DNA of 64,000 nucleotides, from contig CM043699.1 of NCBI GenBank assembly GCA_023935145.1, forward strand, positions 68,488,638-68,552,637, read 5' to 3'. The notes under the pieces are model-generated. The model was not told where the DNA came from. It saw only the letters and a list, made by a program, of their open reading frames with translations, and ran no database searches. The stretch is from Bretschneidera sinensis. Its lineage: Eukaryota > Streptophyta > Magnoliopsida > Brassicales > Akaniaceae. The position numbers were made by a program, and so were the translations under genes. Shown in pieces: positions 1 through 10,687 of this stretch. Position 1 is the stretch's first letter, and the number at the start of each line of letters is the position of its first letter.

Positions 1-645
1 TACCGTAAATGATCAATCACTCAAAATCTTATGCAATTTTATGGAACCTATTATTCTTTTGGAGTAGTACTCTTCCACCAACCATAAAGAAGTACCAACA
101 ACCATAGAGGAAATGTCACTATCTCAATATAAGCCAAGTGTTCCACTTTTGTCTCTTTTTTATTAGTAATTTTTTAACACCTAATGGACAAATAAAAATC
201 TCCAGCTAGGATCAAAGAGGCACTTAGATTTAACAAGAAGGAGGCAGGGGGGCCATTTACAAGATGCAAAGTACCACAAATTTTTTTGGGTGGTATTCAT
301 CTGTGCATTCTCTCATAATTGAGCTTTGTTGTGTTCATCCAAGTCCTCTTTCATATTCCTTTTGCAAATTTATTTTACCCATTGATTACAGATCATACCT
401 TAGATTCCTCCACAACTTGATCTTAATGCTAAAGTAAGCCCCAGGATATGTTATAACTTAAACCATCTCATCTTTTGCATCATATATTCTAAACTAGTGG
501 TGTCTAAAACAACACAAACTCATATACTATATAATAATTTTCATTATGTAATTTTGGCAATTGATGTCTCTAAAGATGTTAATTGTTTTGCTTGAAAGCT
601 TTTCAATAAGAGAGCTTTCAACTTCCTTCAATAGGGCCAACAGGT
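1..645. other. AT-rich stretch without recognisable gene
   Basis: No reading frame of note, no RNA gene and no LTR or Tekay/Athila similarity could be recognised here. It may be the 5' non-coding part of the hAT element whose transposase begins at 997, or older flanking DNA. The left end of the hAT element could not be placed. The small minus-strand frames at 527-812 are translations of the tandem repeat that follows and are not considered genes. Confidence 0.5.
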
Positions 646-812
646 AGCAGCCCTGTGAGGGGATTGCTGTAAAGCAGCACTCGTGAGGGGGGATGCTGCA
701 CAGCAGCACCCGTGAGGAGGGCTGCTGCACAGGCAACACCCGTGAGGGGGGGTACTGTGCAGGCAGCACCTATACAGGGGCTGTTGTGTAGCAGCCCCCT
801 CATAGACAGCAC
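646..812. repeat. 27-30 bp tandem repeat, about six units
   Basis: Units start near 646, 674, 703, 733, 763 and 791. Each begins with a GCAGCAC-like core followed by CCGTGAGG and a G-rich run, then a CTGCTGTGCA-like part. Units differ by several substitutions, so the array is not young. It lies about 190 bases upstream of the transposase start, where hAT elements often carry subterminal repeats bound by their transposase. That role is an inference from position only. Confidence 0.75.
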
Positions 813-996
813 CTATCTTTGACTATTATATAACCAATGTTAACAATAAAAGAAGCTTGTAAGATTTGTTGATTTTAGTTTGCAACTGCTTTACTTCAGT
901 TGAATTAATGTTAGTAGTTTTTTTGCTCTAGATTTTAATTGATACTTGTTTTTTCTTCATCTTATTGACAGTGTAAGTATAATTGAATTAGGAAGC

Positions 997-3828
997 ATGG
1001 GTGAACCTAAAAATAGTCATGGCTTGAAGAAAGATCATGCATGGAAGTATGCAAAGGAAATTCCTGGAAAAAAATACTTCTATTGTCGATTTTGTGATCA
1101 ACATTGTTCTAGGACTATAAACCGATTAAAGCAACATTTAGGGGGCACTCATTTTGGTATGAAACCTTGTTTGAAGGTTCCTGAAAATGTCAAAGAAAGA
1201 GTTGTAGCAACGTTAGCTAGTTTTAATCAACCAAAAGAAGAAAAAGTGAGATGCTTAAAGAGATTGGAATGGGTCCTGGAGGAAGAAGTGAGAGTTTATC
1301 TTCCCCATTAGTTGGAGACTATGGGATCTCAAGTGGCAGTAGCAGTGGCCCATTTACTCAACCAATTTCTACATCTAGAGGGCCAATGGATAATTTCACT
1401 TCTTCACAAGCCCAGCAAGCAACTTTGAATTCCAAATGGAAGCAAGAAGAAAGAAAAGATGTGTGTAGAAAAATTGGACGCTTTATATACAATGGAGCAC
1501 TCCTTTTTAGTTTGATGAATAACCCCAATTGGCTTAGTGCAGTTGAGGCTATTTCTAATTTTGGGCCTAGCTTTAAACCTCTTTCTATGCATGAGGTGCA
1601 GACATCGATTCTTAAAGAAGAGGTTGCTAACATAGACAAAATGATGGAGGAGCACAAGAAGGCATGGAAACAATATAGATGCACTATAATGGCTGATGGT
1701 TGGACAGATAATAAGTCAAGGGTTTTCATCAACTTTCTGGTTAATAGTTCTGCTGGTACATGGTTCTTGAACTCAATTGATGTATCTGACACTATTAAAA
1801 CAGGTGAGTTGATGTTTAATTATCTTGATGAGGTGGTTGAGGAAATTGGAGAAGAGCATGTTGTTCAAGTTGTCACTGATAATGGTTTAAATTTTGTGAA
1901 TGCCAAGAAACGACTTATAGAGAAAAGGACTAGATTATTTTGGACTCCATGTGCTACACATTATATTGATCTCATGCTAGAGAGCATTGCAAAGTTGAAG
2001 GTTCATGCTGAAACAATTGCAAAATCTAAGTAAGTTGTGAAGTTCATATATGGACATGCGTGGGTGCTTGCCTTAATGAGGAAACACACAAAAGATCATG
2101 AGCTTCTTCGCCTAGCAGTAACACGCTTTGCCACTGCTTATCTCACACTTCAAAGCGTTTATAAGCAAAAACAATCTCTTATAGCTATGTTTTCTTTAGA
2201 TACATTTTGCTTTAGTAGATATTTCAAGATGAATGAGGGTACAAAAGCTCGCACAAGCATATTGTTTGATCTGAATTTTTGGCGTAATGTTGCTTTTTGT
2301 ATCAAAAGTGTTCTTCTTCTTGTTCTTGTTTTTAGAGAGGTTGATTCAGAGGAGAGGCCTCCAATAGGATTTATCTACAATTTGATGGATGCTGGAAAAG
2401 AAAAGATTGCTTATAATTATGGAGGAAACGAACACAAGTATGGGCCAATTTTGAAGAGGATAGATGATAGATGGACTCCACAACTTCATCGACCTTTACA
2501 TGCTGCTGCGTTTTACTTAAATCTTCAGTTACATTATACAGAGAAGTTTCTTAAATTTGAGCTAATATTGAGGAAAGGATTGCTTGAATGCATGGAAAGG
2601 ATGATGAGTTATGAAGATCATGTTTCAGCTGATATTCAATTGGACTTATCTGACTATGCACGTGGAGACTTTGGAACCAGAATTGCAATCAATACAAGAA
2701 ATCGACATTCTCCAGGTACTATTTAAGACACACAATCTTAGTACTTACTTAACCTCAGTTTGCTTATTAAATGATTTTTTAATATTTAAGATTTAAGACT
2801 ATAAGGTCCATAATGCTCTAAATTTAATGATTAAAACATCTTGTTTTAGACTTACAGTATCAAACTATCAATCAATGTGCTAGTTAGTATTATCGTTTGT
2901 CACTGCCTAGTATTGTTCTTATGGAATTAGTTTAATTGTGTAAGTAATTAGTGGTTGTGCTTTGGAAGCGACACACCTGAGTTGACAAAGTTTGCTATTT
3001 GAGTCCTTAGGCTCACTTGTAGTGCTTCAGGGTGTGACAGAAATTGGAGCACCTTTGAATCGGTAAAATTTATTTCACTTTCACAATTTAATACGTCTCA
3101 TCTTGTAAAACTGAAACTTATATGTTGATAAAAAATTGATCTTGTAGATCCACACAAAAAAGAGGAATAGGCTTGAACACAAAAGATTGAATGCTTTGGT
3201 TTATGTTAATTACAACACTGCATTGTGAGAAAGAAGTATCAGAAGGAGGCAAGAAAAAATTGATCATATATTGGTGGAGGAGATTGACTCTGATGATGAG
3301 TGGATAGCAGAGATAGAGTCATCTCTTCTCCCTAGTGATCTTTCTTGGCTTGAAGAAGAACAGTTATTTGATGTTGATGCCATTAGGACTATGCCAATTG
3401 AACCTTTGCAGAGAGAGGAGACTCAGACACCTGCTCCTACAATAGAATGTGGTTTTTTTGCCTATGGATTATTAAACAAACAAACACATAAAACAGGGTC
3501 AAGTAAGTATGAAAAAAATATTATCATAGATGGTCACATATCTATGGAATCATTGGTCTTATTATCATGTATTGTTATAATGCACTAATGCTATATAACT
3601 TGTGTAATTTGTTATGTAGGTCAAGAGACTCAAGATCGAAGAAGAGGTAAGCAAACTAGATTAAACCCAATTATGGAAGACATATCACAAAATATGCCCC
3701 CAGGATTTCATTCAAGAACTTTTCCTAGCGTAGATATGTTTAATGAAGATGATGATGATATTGATGAGAGTGCTTTAGAGCCTAATGAAAGATTTTGTTT
3801 GCTATGCTATCTAATTTGTTGCTTTTAA
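997..3828 (+). pseudogene. hAT transposase, intron-containing, broken by frameshift and stops
   Basis: The likely start is ATG 997. Residues about 25-60 form a BED zinc finger (FYCRFC and GGTH, with a final Cys). After a frameshift near 1235-1250 the frame continues as a DUF659-like transposase core to a TAA at 2031-2033, then resumes in the same frame to about 2715 (the KFIYGH region). A probable intron (about 2716-2951) is followed by the hAT C-terminal dimerisation region (motif SASGCDRNWSTFES). A second intron (about 3062-3148) and a third (about 3498-3619) follow, and the tail is acidic and ends at TAA 3826-3828. Two further stops, at 3000-3002 and 3226-3228, are TGA where relatives have Arg, as expected from CGA decay. 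The phase across intron 1 does not match, which suggests one more indel. The product cannot be functional as read. Confidence 0.88.
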
Positions 3829-4235
3829 TAGATTTATATATGTGAATTTGTTATACCAATATAAGTGTGTAAACACTAAACAGTAAACATTTGACACTTA
3901 ACATTGTGTTATTTTTATGTTTGTTGGAATTTGGAATGTGTTTGTGTCTTGTGATGAATAGATAGGTCAATTTGAAAATTGGAATTTGGTTTTTGGAGTG
4001 TGATTTGTGATTTATTGATGAAAGATGAGATGTATGTGAATTTGTTATATTATTGTAAGTTTATAAACAACAACCACTTAACATTGTGTTTGTGATGTTA
4101 ACGTGTGTTTGTGAAATATTTTGATAAATATTCATCTATAGGTCTTAAGTTAGTAAAGTTTATTGATAATTAATTTATTATATTATTTCAAATTTTTAGT
4201 GTTTTTATAATTTAATTAATATTATTTTATTCAAA
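3829..4235. other. AT-rich 3' non-coding part of the hAT element
   Basis: This stretch is strongly AT-rich with TTGTGTTTGTG-like near-repeats around 3895-3955 and 4075-4120. No reading frame or RNA gene is visible. It lies between the transposase stop and the GC-rich terminal segment, so it is taken as the element's 3' untranslated and subterminal DNA. Confidence 0.5.
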
Positions 4236-4345
4236 ATGCCTCAACGTTTCAAAAGGCCACAACATCTCAGAGCTTATGCCCCAACGTCTTGGGGCTTATG
4301 CCTCGCCTCATTGAGGCAAAATGCCTCGCCCAACGCCCTCGCCTC
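4236..4345. repeat. hAT right subterminal GCCTC/GAGGC palindromes
   Basis: The segment contains GCCCCAACGTCTTGGGGC (a 7-bp stem) and GCCTCATTGAGGC (a 6-bp stem), followed by several GCCTCGCC copies. Similar GCCTCG-rich ends occur in several plant hAT families. To the right the sequence becomes, within a few bases, the minus-strand Tekay protease frame, so the transposon boundary is placed at about 4345-4352. The exact terminus was not proven. Confidence 0.6.
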
Positions 4346-5940
4346 TGAAAATAATGGTCTTACATTCTCTTTGAAAATTAAATTCATCTTGTCTAGGTAT
4401 CCCGAACACTACATTCTTCTTAAAATAATCAACCAAGATGTGATACGCCGACAACCAATTCATCCCCAAAATCAAATCAAAATCAACCATATTCAAAGAC
4501 AACAAATCAACTTCGAACTCTCTATCATCTATATGGATTACGCAACCCCGATAAATAGTTCTAGTCATAATTCTATCTTCAATAGGAACCTCAATAATAA
4601 TTTTTTGCATCAAAGAACTAATATAAGCATCAATAGACTTCATAAACACATTGGATGGAAAAGACTGAGTTGCACCAGGATCACTGATATGTTTACCCTT
4701 TCTACATACAAAGCACCTCAAATTAGGATAATACCAGACCAAATGTCCTATCTGATTACATCTGTAATATACCCTGCACTCTCTATCAAACATAACACTA
4801 CCACCTTCCCTAGGTGGTACACTCCCACCTCCCCTAGGTGGTACACTCCCACCTCCCCTAGGTGGTACACTCCTACCTCTACCATATCTTTCAGCTTTCA
4901 CGGACTGTCTCCCAAATCTAGGGGTTCTACTAACATTACTTTGAGTTATAAAAGCTATGGATCTAGCTTGCCTCTAACTCTGCATTATAGGTCTTTTTTC
5001 ACACGGACGACTCCTTTAAGATCGTCTCCAACTATGTACACTCATTCTACCACTACCTCTAGAACCTTCATGTCTAAGCCTTTTCAACCACTATCTCTTT
5101 CCCTTAAACTCCCTCACATCTTTATTAATCTAAAGTACTATATCCACCAACCTAGCATAATTCATATACCTCATGTAAAATAGTTTTGATCTAATCTCAA
5201 AATATAATCCATTTGGGAACCTCTTACACTTCTTCTTCTCTATATCTACCATTTTTTGGTACAAACCTCGACAAGGTTATAAATCTGCTATCATACTAAG
5301 CCATAGTTAACATATTTTACCTCAAATAAATGAAATCTCTCTCCTGTTGGACTTTGAAAGTATATGAGGAATATTTATAAAAGAAAAAGCCTCCTTAAGC
5401 CTACTCTAAATTAAGGGTCTATCAACATATGCACTTACCGTGGGAAGAGTATCCTCCCACCATTCTAAAGCTTCTCCCTCTACCTCTTAGTCACTAGTAA
5501 AACACTAAACGATCTCTCTACATATTTCACCCATAGCTCATGCTAAAAAAGATTCATAGATCCTTTAGACGACAAAACATTCAACTTAATATATCTAATA
5601 AAACAATCTCTCTGCATCTCGTGCATAAACTCACATTTCCTCTCCTGAATGTCTACTATTACTGGATTTGCAACAATCTTAGGCATTGTTCTAGCCTGTT
5701 CATCTAGTCTATGCTGTAGACTATCAACTTTATCATTTTTCACATTCGTTCTCTCAAGAGCATGAGCAAGAGCTTCTCTTAGCTTATCTCTTTCAACTCC
5801 AGATTCTCTCACACCCCTACTAGTATCAATTGTACTATCAATGCGTTCCCTTCTAGGAGCCTCAATTTGACTCAACCTCCATTTCAATCTCATCTCATCT
5901 ACAAATTGGGGGCCTACCACGCCCTCTTTGGTTAGCAACT
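4346..5940 (-). pseudogene. T1 gag and protease fragment
   Basis: The N-terminal gag part is visible at 5938-5543, a charged helical-looking region with the motif MHEMQRDCF. The next 640 bases are gag remnants with stops. An arginine/glycine-rich repeat (4880-4801) then leads to a zinc knuckle of CX2CX4HX4C type that has lost its first and last Cys (YRCNQIGHLVWYYP). A second CFVC knuckle follows, then an aspartic-protease active site DPGATQSF and the downstream motif ILGMNWLSAYH. This order is typical of Tekay/Del chromoviruses. The frame runs into hAT sequence near 4346, so RT is missing. Confidence 0.8.
4801..4880. repeat. 24-bp coding minisatellite, three copies
   Basis: Units begin at 4809, 4833 and 4857 and share CCTAGGTGGTACACTCCCAC. 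On the minus strand they encode SVPPRGGG repeats, directly in front of the zinc knuckle of T1. Each unit is 24 bases, so copy number can change without shifting the frame. T2 and T3 do not show the same three-copy array at this site. Confidence 0.9.
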
Positions 5941-6057
5941 CTCACTCTAGGTTTACCACGTCTATGTGACATCCTCAAATTATACATTAAGATATAATTT
6001 ATTTTAATCTTCCACTTTCTTACCTTTAATACAGTCTACATAATCATAAAACCGAAT

Positions 6058-6069
6058 GCTCTGATACCA
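6058..6069 (-). other. T1 primer binding site (initiator Met tRNA)
   Basis: On the minus strand the bases read TGGTATCAGAGC, the complement of the 3' end of plant initiator methionine tRNA. The site begins four bases after the end of LTR a (6074), as expected for a Ty3-gypsy 5' LTR. It fixes the orientation of T1. Confidence 0.9.
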
Positions 6070-6073
6070 AAAT

Positions 6074-7640
6074 TGTAACGACCCATCTCAGGTTGGCCAC
6101 CCCTGAGACGGTGTTGTCACGTTTTGTCATTCGAGCATGACATATATGCAACAATATAAAAACACATGAATTGAAATTAATAATTACATCCAATCCTCAA
6201 CTTTTTTCAGAGACGATACAACATCATTCTCCTATTAGAAATAATATATAAATATAACAAAATGCATGAAAAGATTTTATTAAAAAATTTCTTTCTTCTT
6301 TCTAACAATGTCTATGGACATGACCACGAGACTTACTTAAGGAAATTACTCTGATATCAGCTTTAAACTCTATCTCTACTACCCGTTGCCTGAAAATTTC
6401 AACAATGAGGAGTGAGCTTCACAAGCTTAGTGAATTAAATTTACTAGAAGTACTCGATTGTATACTTCCAGTAACATCTTATAATTCAAACATTTCTAAT
6501 TCATCAATATTAATCATCTATTTCTTCACATATAATAATTCAATCTTTCAAATAATCTTCTAATTTTCATTAATATATTATCTCATATAATCAATAATAA
6601 CATTCTATTATCACTACTCATATCATAATTCCAACTATTTATTAATCTCTTCTTAAATTACTCATCAAACATGTCAATTTTTCTTCTTATATATTTAATC
6701 ATCTCGAGATTATCAATTCAACATAATCATTTACCTCTTTATGAGGTTCACAACCTATAATCAATCAATCAAATAATTTTATCATATCATCCTTTCATAT
6801 TTCTTTCTCATCATATATGTCTCTCTATGAGACTTATTTGTCTATCAATAATTTCATAATCAAGATTAATGCTTTAATATCTCAATCAATAATAATAAAA
6901 TAACCAAATAAATAAATGCATGTATTTAAATCATCTTTCTTTTTTTCTCATCACATCATCTCATTATTTCATATTATCATCTAGGAACGTCTTCTCACAT
7001 GTCGACATGTTTTAGACAGACCAGCTACCTTCCTAATCTACCCTTTATGCACATGTTCAATAAAATGCAAGCAAGCATACATCAAAGCATTCAATTCAAC
7101 TATCTCTTTCTCAAAATTATTATTTTATCATATACATATTAAATTGTCTCCTTATATATCATATCAATTTATCAATCATTACTTTCAAAAAATTTATTTA
7201 TCATTTTAGTATATATTTCATCAATCTATTATTTCAATAATATTGCGTTTCTTCTGATAAATTTTCAACATATGAATTATTCATATATTATCAACCAACC
7301 AACTATTATATATCATCTAATCATTATAATTCAATGACTAATTTAAATATCATCATTTTATATTTCACATTTATCTTGATTACTAAAAGTAAATTTAACT
7401 CACCACATAGCATTTAAAGCTACCCGTTGATCACCTCCTTACATTTTCTGCTCATTTTAACAATTTTTTTTTTCGATTGTTGATCACCAATACCCAAAGA
7501 TGATAAAATCTTGGTATTGAAGTTTGGTGACTATACTTATCTAAAAATATCAAAGAAATTATTTTGTCTGAACTTTTGCTAAAGAGAAATTGAAGAAAGG
7601 AAGAGAAACCAAACAAATATGAGAAATAACGAACAGAAAA
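6074..7640 (-). repeat. T1 5' LTR (LTR a), truncated
   Basis: It begins TGTAACGACC on the plus strand, that is, the LTR end on the minus strand. It aligns along its length with LTR b (8422) and LTR c (32525), including the GGTTGGCCACC block, the TGTCGACATG motif and the CACTTAGAGCTACCCG-like segment near 7410-7425. Similarity stops near 7640, about 500 bases before the LTR would end, where organelle-like sequence begins. Confidence 0.85.
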
Positions 7641-8421
7641 AACATAAGAACAAACATGCAAGATGCCAGCGGAATGATAAGCTAGACAGAGGCTAGGGCG
7701 GCTTCCTTCCCACCGCGTCCTTTCTTGTGTGTCAGAGATGTAAAGCGAGTGCACCGGAAAAGAACAGGAACTGGGTCGATCTATTCTATGGTGAAGCATT
7801 TGAAGCATAACTGCACACTTACACGATCTTTGCCAAGAGAGAGGAGCATTCGGTGGAACTGGTGAACTACACTTGTTCCTGGATAGATGTGTGGGATAGA
7901 GGGCTTGTGGTACCAGCTGCCCACCCTTCCTCCTATGCTTTGAGAACTATGTGAACGGAGAGTGAGCAGAAGGGAAAGAGGTCCTCATACAAAGAAAATA
8001 AGGGAATGGGTCACTCCCCTAGGGCCGACAAAATAACAAACGAAGCTTTACAACTATAGGGCTTTGATTGGTATTTCTTTTTTCTTAGTGATTGAAAAAG
8101 AGAGCATCCAGGTATGTTATAGAAAGGGAAAGTAGAGGTAGTACTTCGAATGGCGAAGAAAGGTGGCTCAACAAGGAAAGAATTGGAAATCGTGACTTCT
8201 TTGTTTTATTGGTGAAATGAAGGGCTAAATAGCACCAGTGGTTCTCTGAGTCGGTCTAGAGTTCCAACGCCTCAAGAATCTAGTCGAGATAGATGACAGC
8301 GACTTTTTCCTCTCTTCCTTGTCGGGAGAGAAATATTTTTTTATGGTCTTTACCTCCTGCCCGACCCGAAAATAGAACCTAACCCCCTTCTGATCCGTTC
8401 ATTTCTGCAAGCAGGGGGTCC
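7641..8421. other. Organelle-like insert, probably mitochondrial (NUMT candidate)
   Basis: This block of about 780 bp is clearly richer in G and C than the flanking LTRs and has no repeat partner elsewhere in the window. Its purine-rich, low-CG-decay texture resembles plant mitochondrial intergenic DNA. No gene could be named. It sits between truncated LTR a and the exact first base of LTR b (8422). Alternatives are unrelated nuclear single-copy DNA or an unrecognised transposon. The mitochondrial origin is an impression, not a match. Confidence 0.4.
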
Positions 8422-9189
8422 TATAATGACCTATCCGGAGTTGGCCACCCGCGAGACAGTGTTGTTACATTTTGAAAATCCCAGCACAACACATATATGT
8501 AACAATAAAAATAACACCAACTGTGATTATTACATGAATCCTCAACCCTCAACAGGGGAGATGCATCATTCAGATTTTGACTTAAACATTATATACAACG
8601 TAATATGCATGAATATTTACAAATATTTTTTTTTCCATTAGTCTGAGAATGTGAACTATATGGATTACAGATAATGACTTCATCTGAATCTCAACTCACT
8701 AAACTATCTGTCCTGCCTACTACCTAAAATCATTATACAATGAGGAGTGAGCTTCACAAGCTCAGTGAATTAAACTTACTAGAAGTATTCAATTTGTATA
8801 ATTAGTCTTCCAATATTCATTCATCTATATCTCATATATTTTGATAATAACATTATATTATCATTACTCATATCAAATCCCCATCCTTTAAAAATCTCTT
8901 ATTCTCATATAATTAATCATCATCTTGAGATTATCAATTCTATCTCATAATTACCTCATTATGAGGTTCATAGCATATAGTAAGTCACCCAGATGACTCT
9001 TATCATTTCATATTTCCAAATTTCTTCTCAGCATAATTGTCTCTATGTGAGACTCATTCATTTATTAATAATTTACAATCATTAATATCACTTTAGCATC
9101 TCAATAATAAAATTAATATTTAAAACAGATACAATACATGAATTATTAATTGGGAACGTCTTCCCACATGTCGACATGTTTTAGCTTAG

Positions 9190-9375
9190 ACCGGTTGCCC
9201 TACCGGTTCTTTTATTTTATTTAGATCGACTGCCTTCCCGGTTCTTTTATTTCCAGCATATATCGACTGTCACAGTTTTTATTAGACCGGTTGCCCTCCT
9301 GGTTATTTTATTTTCATTTAGACCAGTTGCTTTCCCGGTTCTTTTATTTTCATTTAGATCGGCTACCTTCCCGGT
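9190..9375. repeat. Degenerate 35-60 bp tandem boxes inside LTR b
   Basis: Four to five copies of a block containing TTAGACCGGTTGCC and CCGGTTCTTTTATTT follow one another with substitutions. LTRs c (33300-33425) and d (51238-51325) carry fewer copies, so the number varies among Tekay LTRs. The block may belong to the LTR promoter region, but no function is shown by the sequence. Confidence 0.65.
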
Positions 9376-10133
9376 TCTTCTATTTCATGCATATGCATAT
9401 GAATAATGGTATGAAATATGCTATTTAAATTAGCTATCCTGATTATTCTCAAATTATTATTTGAAAAATTCCATTAAATTCCTCTCATCATAAATCATAT
9501 CAAATCATCAACCATAGCTCGTCAAGAATTTCACCTATCACCCTTATTATTAAATCGACTCATTATTCCAATAATATTATTTCTCATTAAATAATTCTCT
9601 ATACATCCATTATTCCTATCATACCTATCAACCAACTTTCATCTATCACCAAATCATAAGTTAATGATTTATTCAAATACTATCACCATATATTTCATAT
9701 TTATCTTGATTATTTAAAGTAAATCTAACTCACCCCGTAGCACTTAGAGCTACTTGAGGATCACCTCCTTGCCTTTCCTGCTACTTTCAGAAATTTTCCT
9801 CGGTTGCTGATCATCAACACCTGACATAATATTTATATTAAATTTCTAATTTATTCTTCAATTCCTCTATAATTCACATCCTTTGAAAATTCCCACATTG
9901 AATTTCGGGAATTTCATGTATGCTAAATTTCAAAAATAAACTTTACGTTATTACCTTATGTTTTTCTTAGAGCTTCCCGCGACTCTCTATAAAATTCTCC
10001 CGTAAACTCCTTCAAAATTTTACTCTTTTAATCTTTCTTTCGGTCCCCAAGTGTTTAAAGAAATAGAGTAGTTTGAATTGAGGAAAGGAGAAAACCAAAC
10101 AGGATTTGGTAAGTAATGAATAAATAAAAGAAA

Positions 10134-10138
<5 letters not shown>

Positions 10139-10208
<70 letters not shown>

Positions 10209-10222
10209 CACACACACACACA
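10139..10222. repeat. (TA)n-(CA)n microsatellite in LTR b
   Basis: About 30 TA units are followed by about 12 CA units. The overlapping minus-strand frames with long Tyr-Ile runs are translations of this repeat and not genes. LTR c has only a short TATATATA at the corresponding place and a longer (TA)n about 300 bases further on (34554-34601). Confidence 0.95.
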
Positions 10223-10488
10223 TACAATCATCGCCCCCTGCCACCATTTCTAATTGTTTGCTTAGTGTCAAGTGATGCAACACCTGGACTTCCAGGTGTT
10301 GCACGCCCTTTTTCTTTTCTTTTCTTTTCTTTTTCTTTGTATCCACACCATCATGCGTCCAATTTTTTTTCAAAAGAATTATTTTATTTAAATAATAAAC
10401 CTTTTACGTATATATTATTTTATTTTAAATCCATATCGTATTTATCAAATTATTTCTTTACCTATACTTTAAGAACACGAGTATTACA

Positions 10489-10687
10489 ATACCCACCTTA
10501 TAAAAATTTCGTCCCCAAAATTTCCTTACCTAACTCATGAAACAATTGTGAATAATATTTCTTCATAGTTGCCTCGTGCTCTCACGTAATCTCTTCAATA
10601 TATTTATTCCGTCACAGAACTTAAATTAATGGAATTACTTTATTACACAAGACTTTTTCTTTTCTGTCTAAATTTCTCATTGGTACT
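10489..10687 (-). pseudogene. T2 integrase C-terminal/chromodomain-like end and polypurine tract
   Basis: On the minus strand this stretch reads through several stops as the last part of a Tekay integrase (LDRKEKVL... with a later MKKYY segment). It is the continuation of the frame cut off at 28743 on the far side of A1. The purine-rich AAGGTGGGTA near 10490-10500 immediately precedes the LTR and serves as polypurine tract. T3 has the same region uninterrupted at 34675-34880, which supports the reading. Confidence 0.75.

Larger units (their letters stand above)
646..4345 (+). mobile_element. hAT-superfamily DNA transposon (left end not defined)
   Basis: The element is recognised from its transposase (997-3828) with BED zinc finger, DUF659-like core and hAT dimerisation region. 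The right edge is placed near 4345, where a GC-rich run of GCCTC/GAGGC palindromes (4236-4345) meets the minus-strand protease frame of a Tekay element in mid-domain. No trustworthy terminal inverted repeat or 8-bp target duplication was found. The left boundary given is only the start of the tandem array; the true start may lie before the window. Confidence is high for the family and low for the ends. Confidence 0.6.
4346..7640 (-). mobile_element. Tekay/Del-type Ty3-gypsy element T1, 5' fragment
   Basis: Read on the minus strand, the order is partial 5' LTR (7640-6074), primer binding site (6069-6058), gag (about 5940-4902) and zinc-knuckle/protease region (4901-4346). The element is cut at 4346 by the hAT transposon and its LTR is cut near 7640 by organelle-like DNA. 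The RT, RNase H and integrase parts are absent from the window. T1 is closely related to T2 and T3 further right. Confidence 0.8.
8422..10488 (-). repeat. T2 3' LTR (LTR b), complete, about 2.07 kb
   Basis: The plus-strand ends read TATAATGACC (8422) and GTATTACA (10488), matching LTR c at 32525-34674. Internal landmarks shared with LTRs a, c and d include TGTCGACATG near 9170 and repeated ACCGGTTGCC/CCGGTTCTTTTATTT boxes (9190-9375). A TA/CA microsatellite lies at 10139-10222, and a CACCTGGACTTCCAGGTG palindrome near 10280. The adjacent internal sequence at 10489 carries a polypurine tract on the minus strand, which makes this the 3' LTR. Confidence 0.88.

Noticed and set aside
1358..1792. 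Minus-strand frames opposite the hAT transposase
   Set aside because: Shadow of the transposase coding sequence; no independent similarity or start context.
4236..5183. Plus-strand frame of 315 codons
   Set aside because: It is antisense to the T1 zinc-knuckle/protease frame and starts inside the hAT end; the proline/tryptophan repeat comes from the 24-bp minisatellite.
6058..6069. tRNA genes at the primer sites
   Set aside because: Only 12-18 bases complementary to tRNA 3' ends are present; there is no cloverleaf, and these are primer binding sites of retroelements.
7452..7808. Minus-strand frame of 118 codons across the LTR a/insert joint
   Set aside because: It spans unrelated sequences (LTR a and the organelle-like block), so it is a chance frame.
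10012..10373. Minus-strand frames with long Tyr-Ile runs
   Set aside because: Translations of the (TA)n-(CA)n microsatellite in LTR b.
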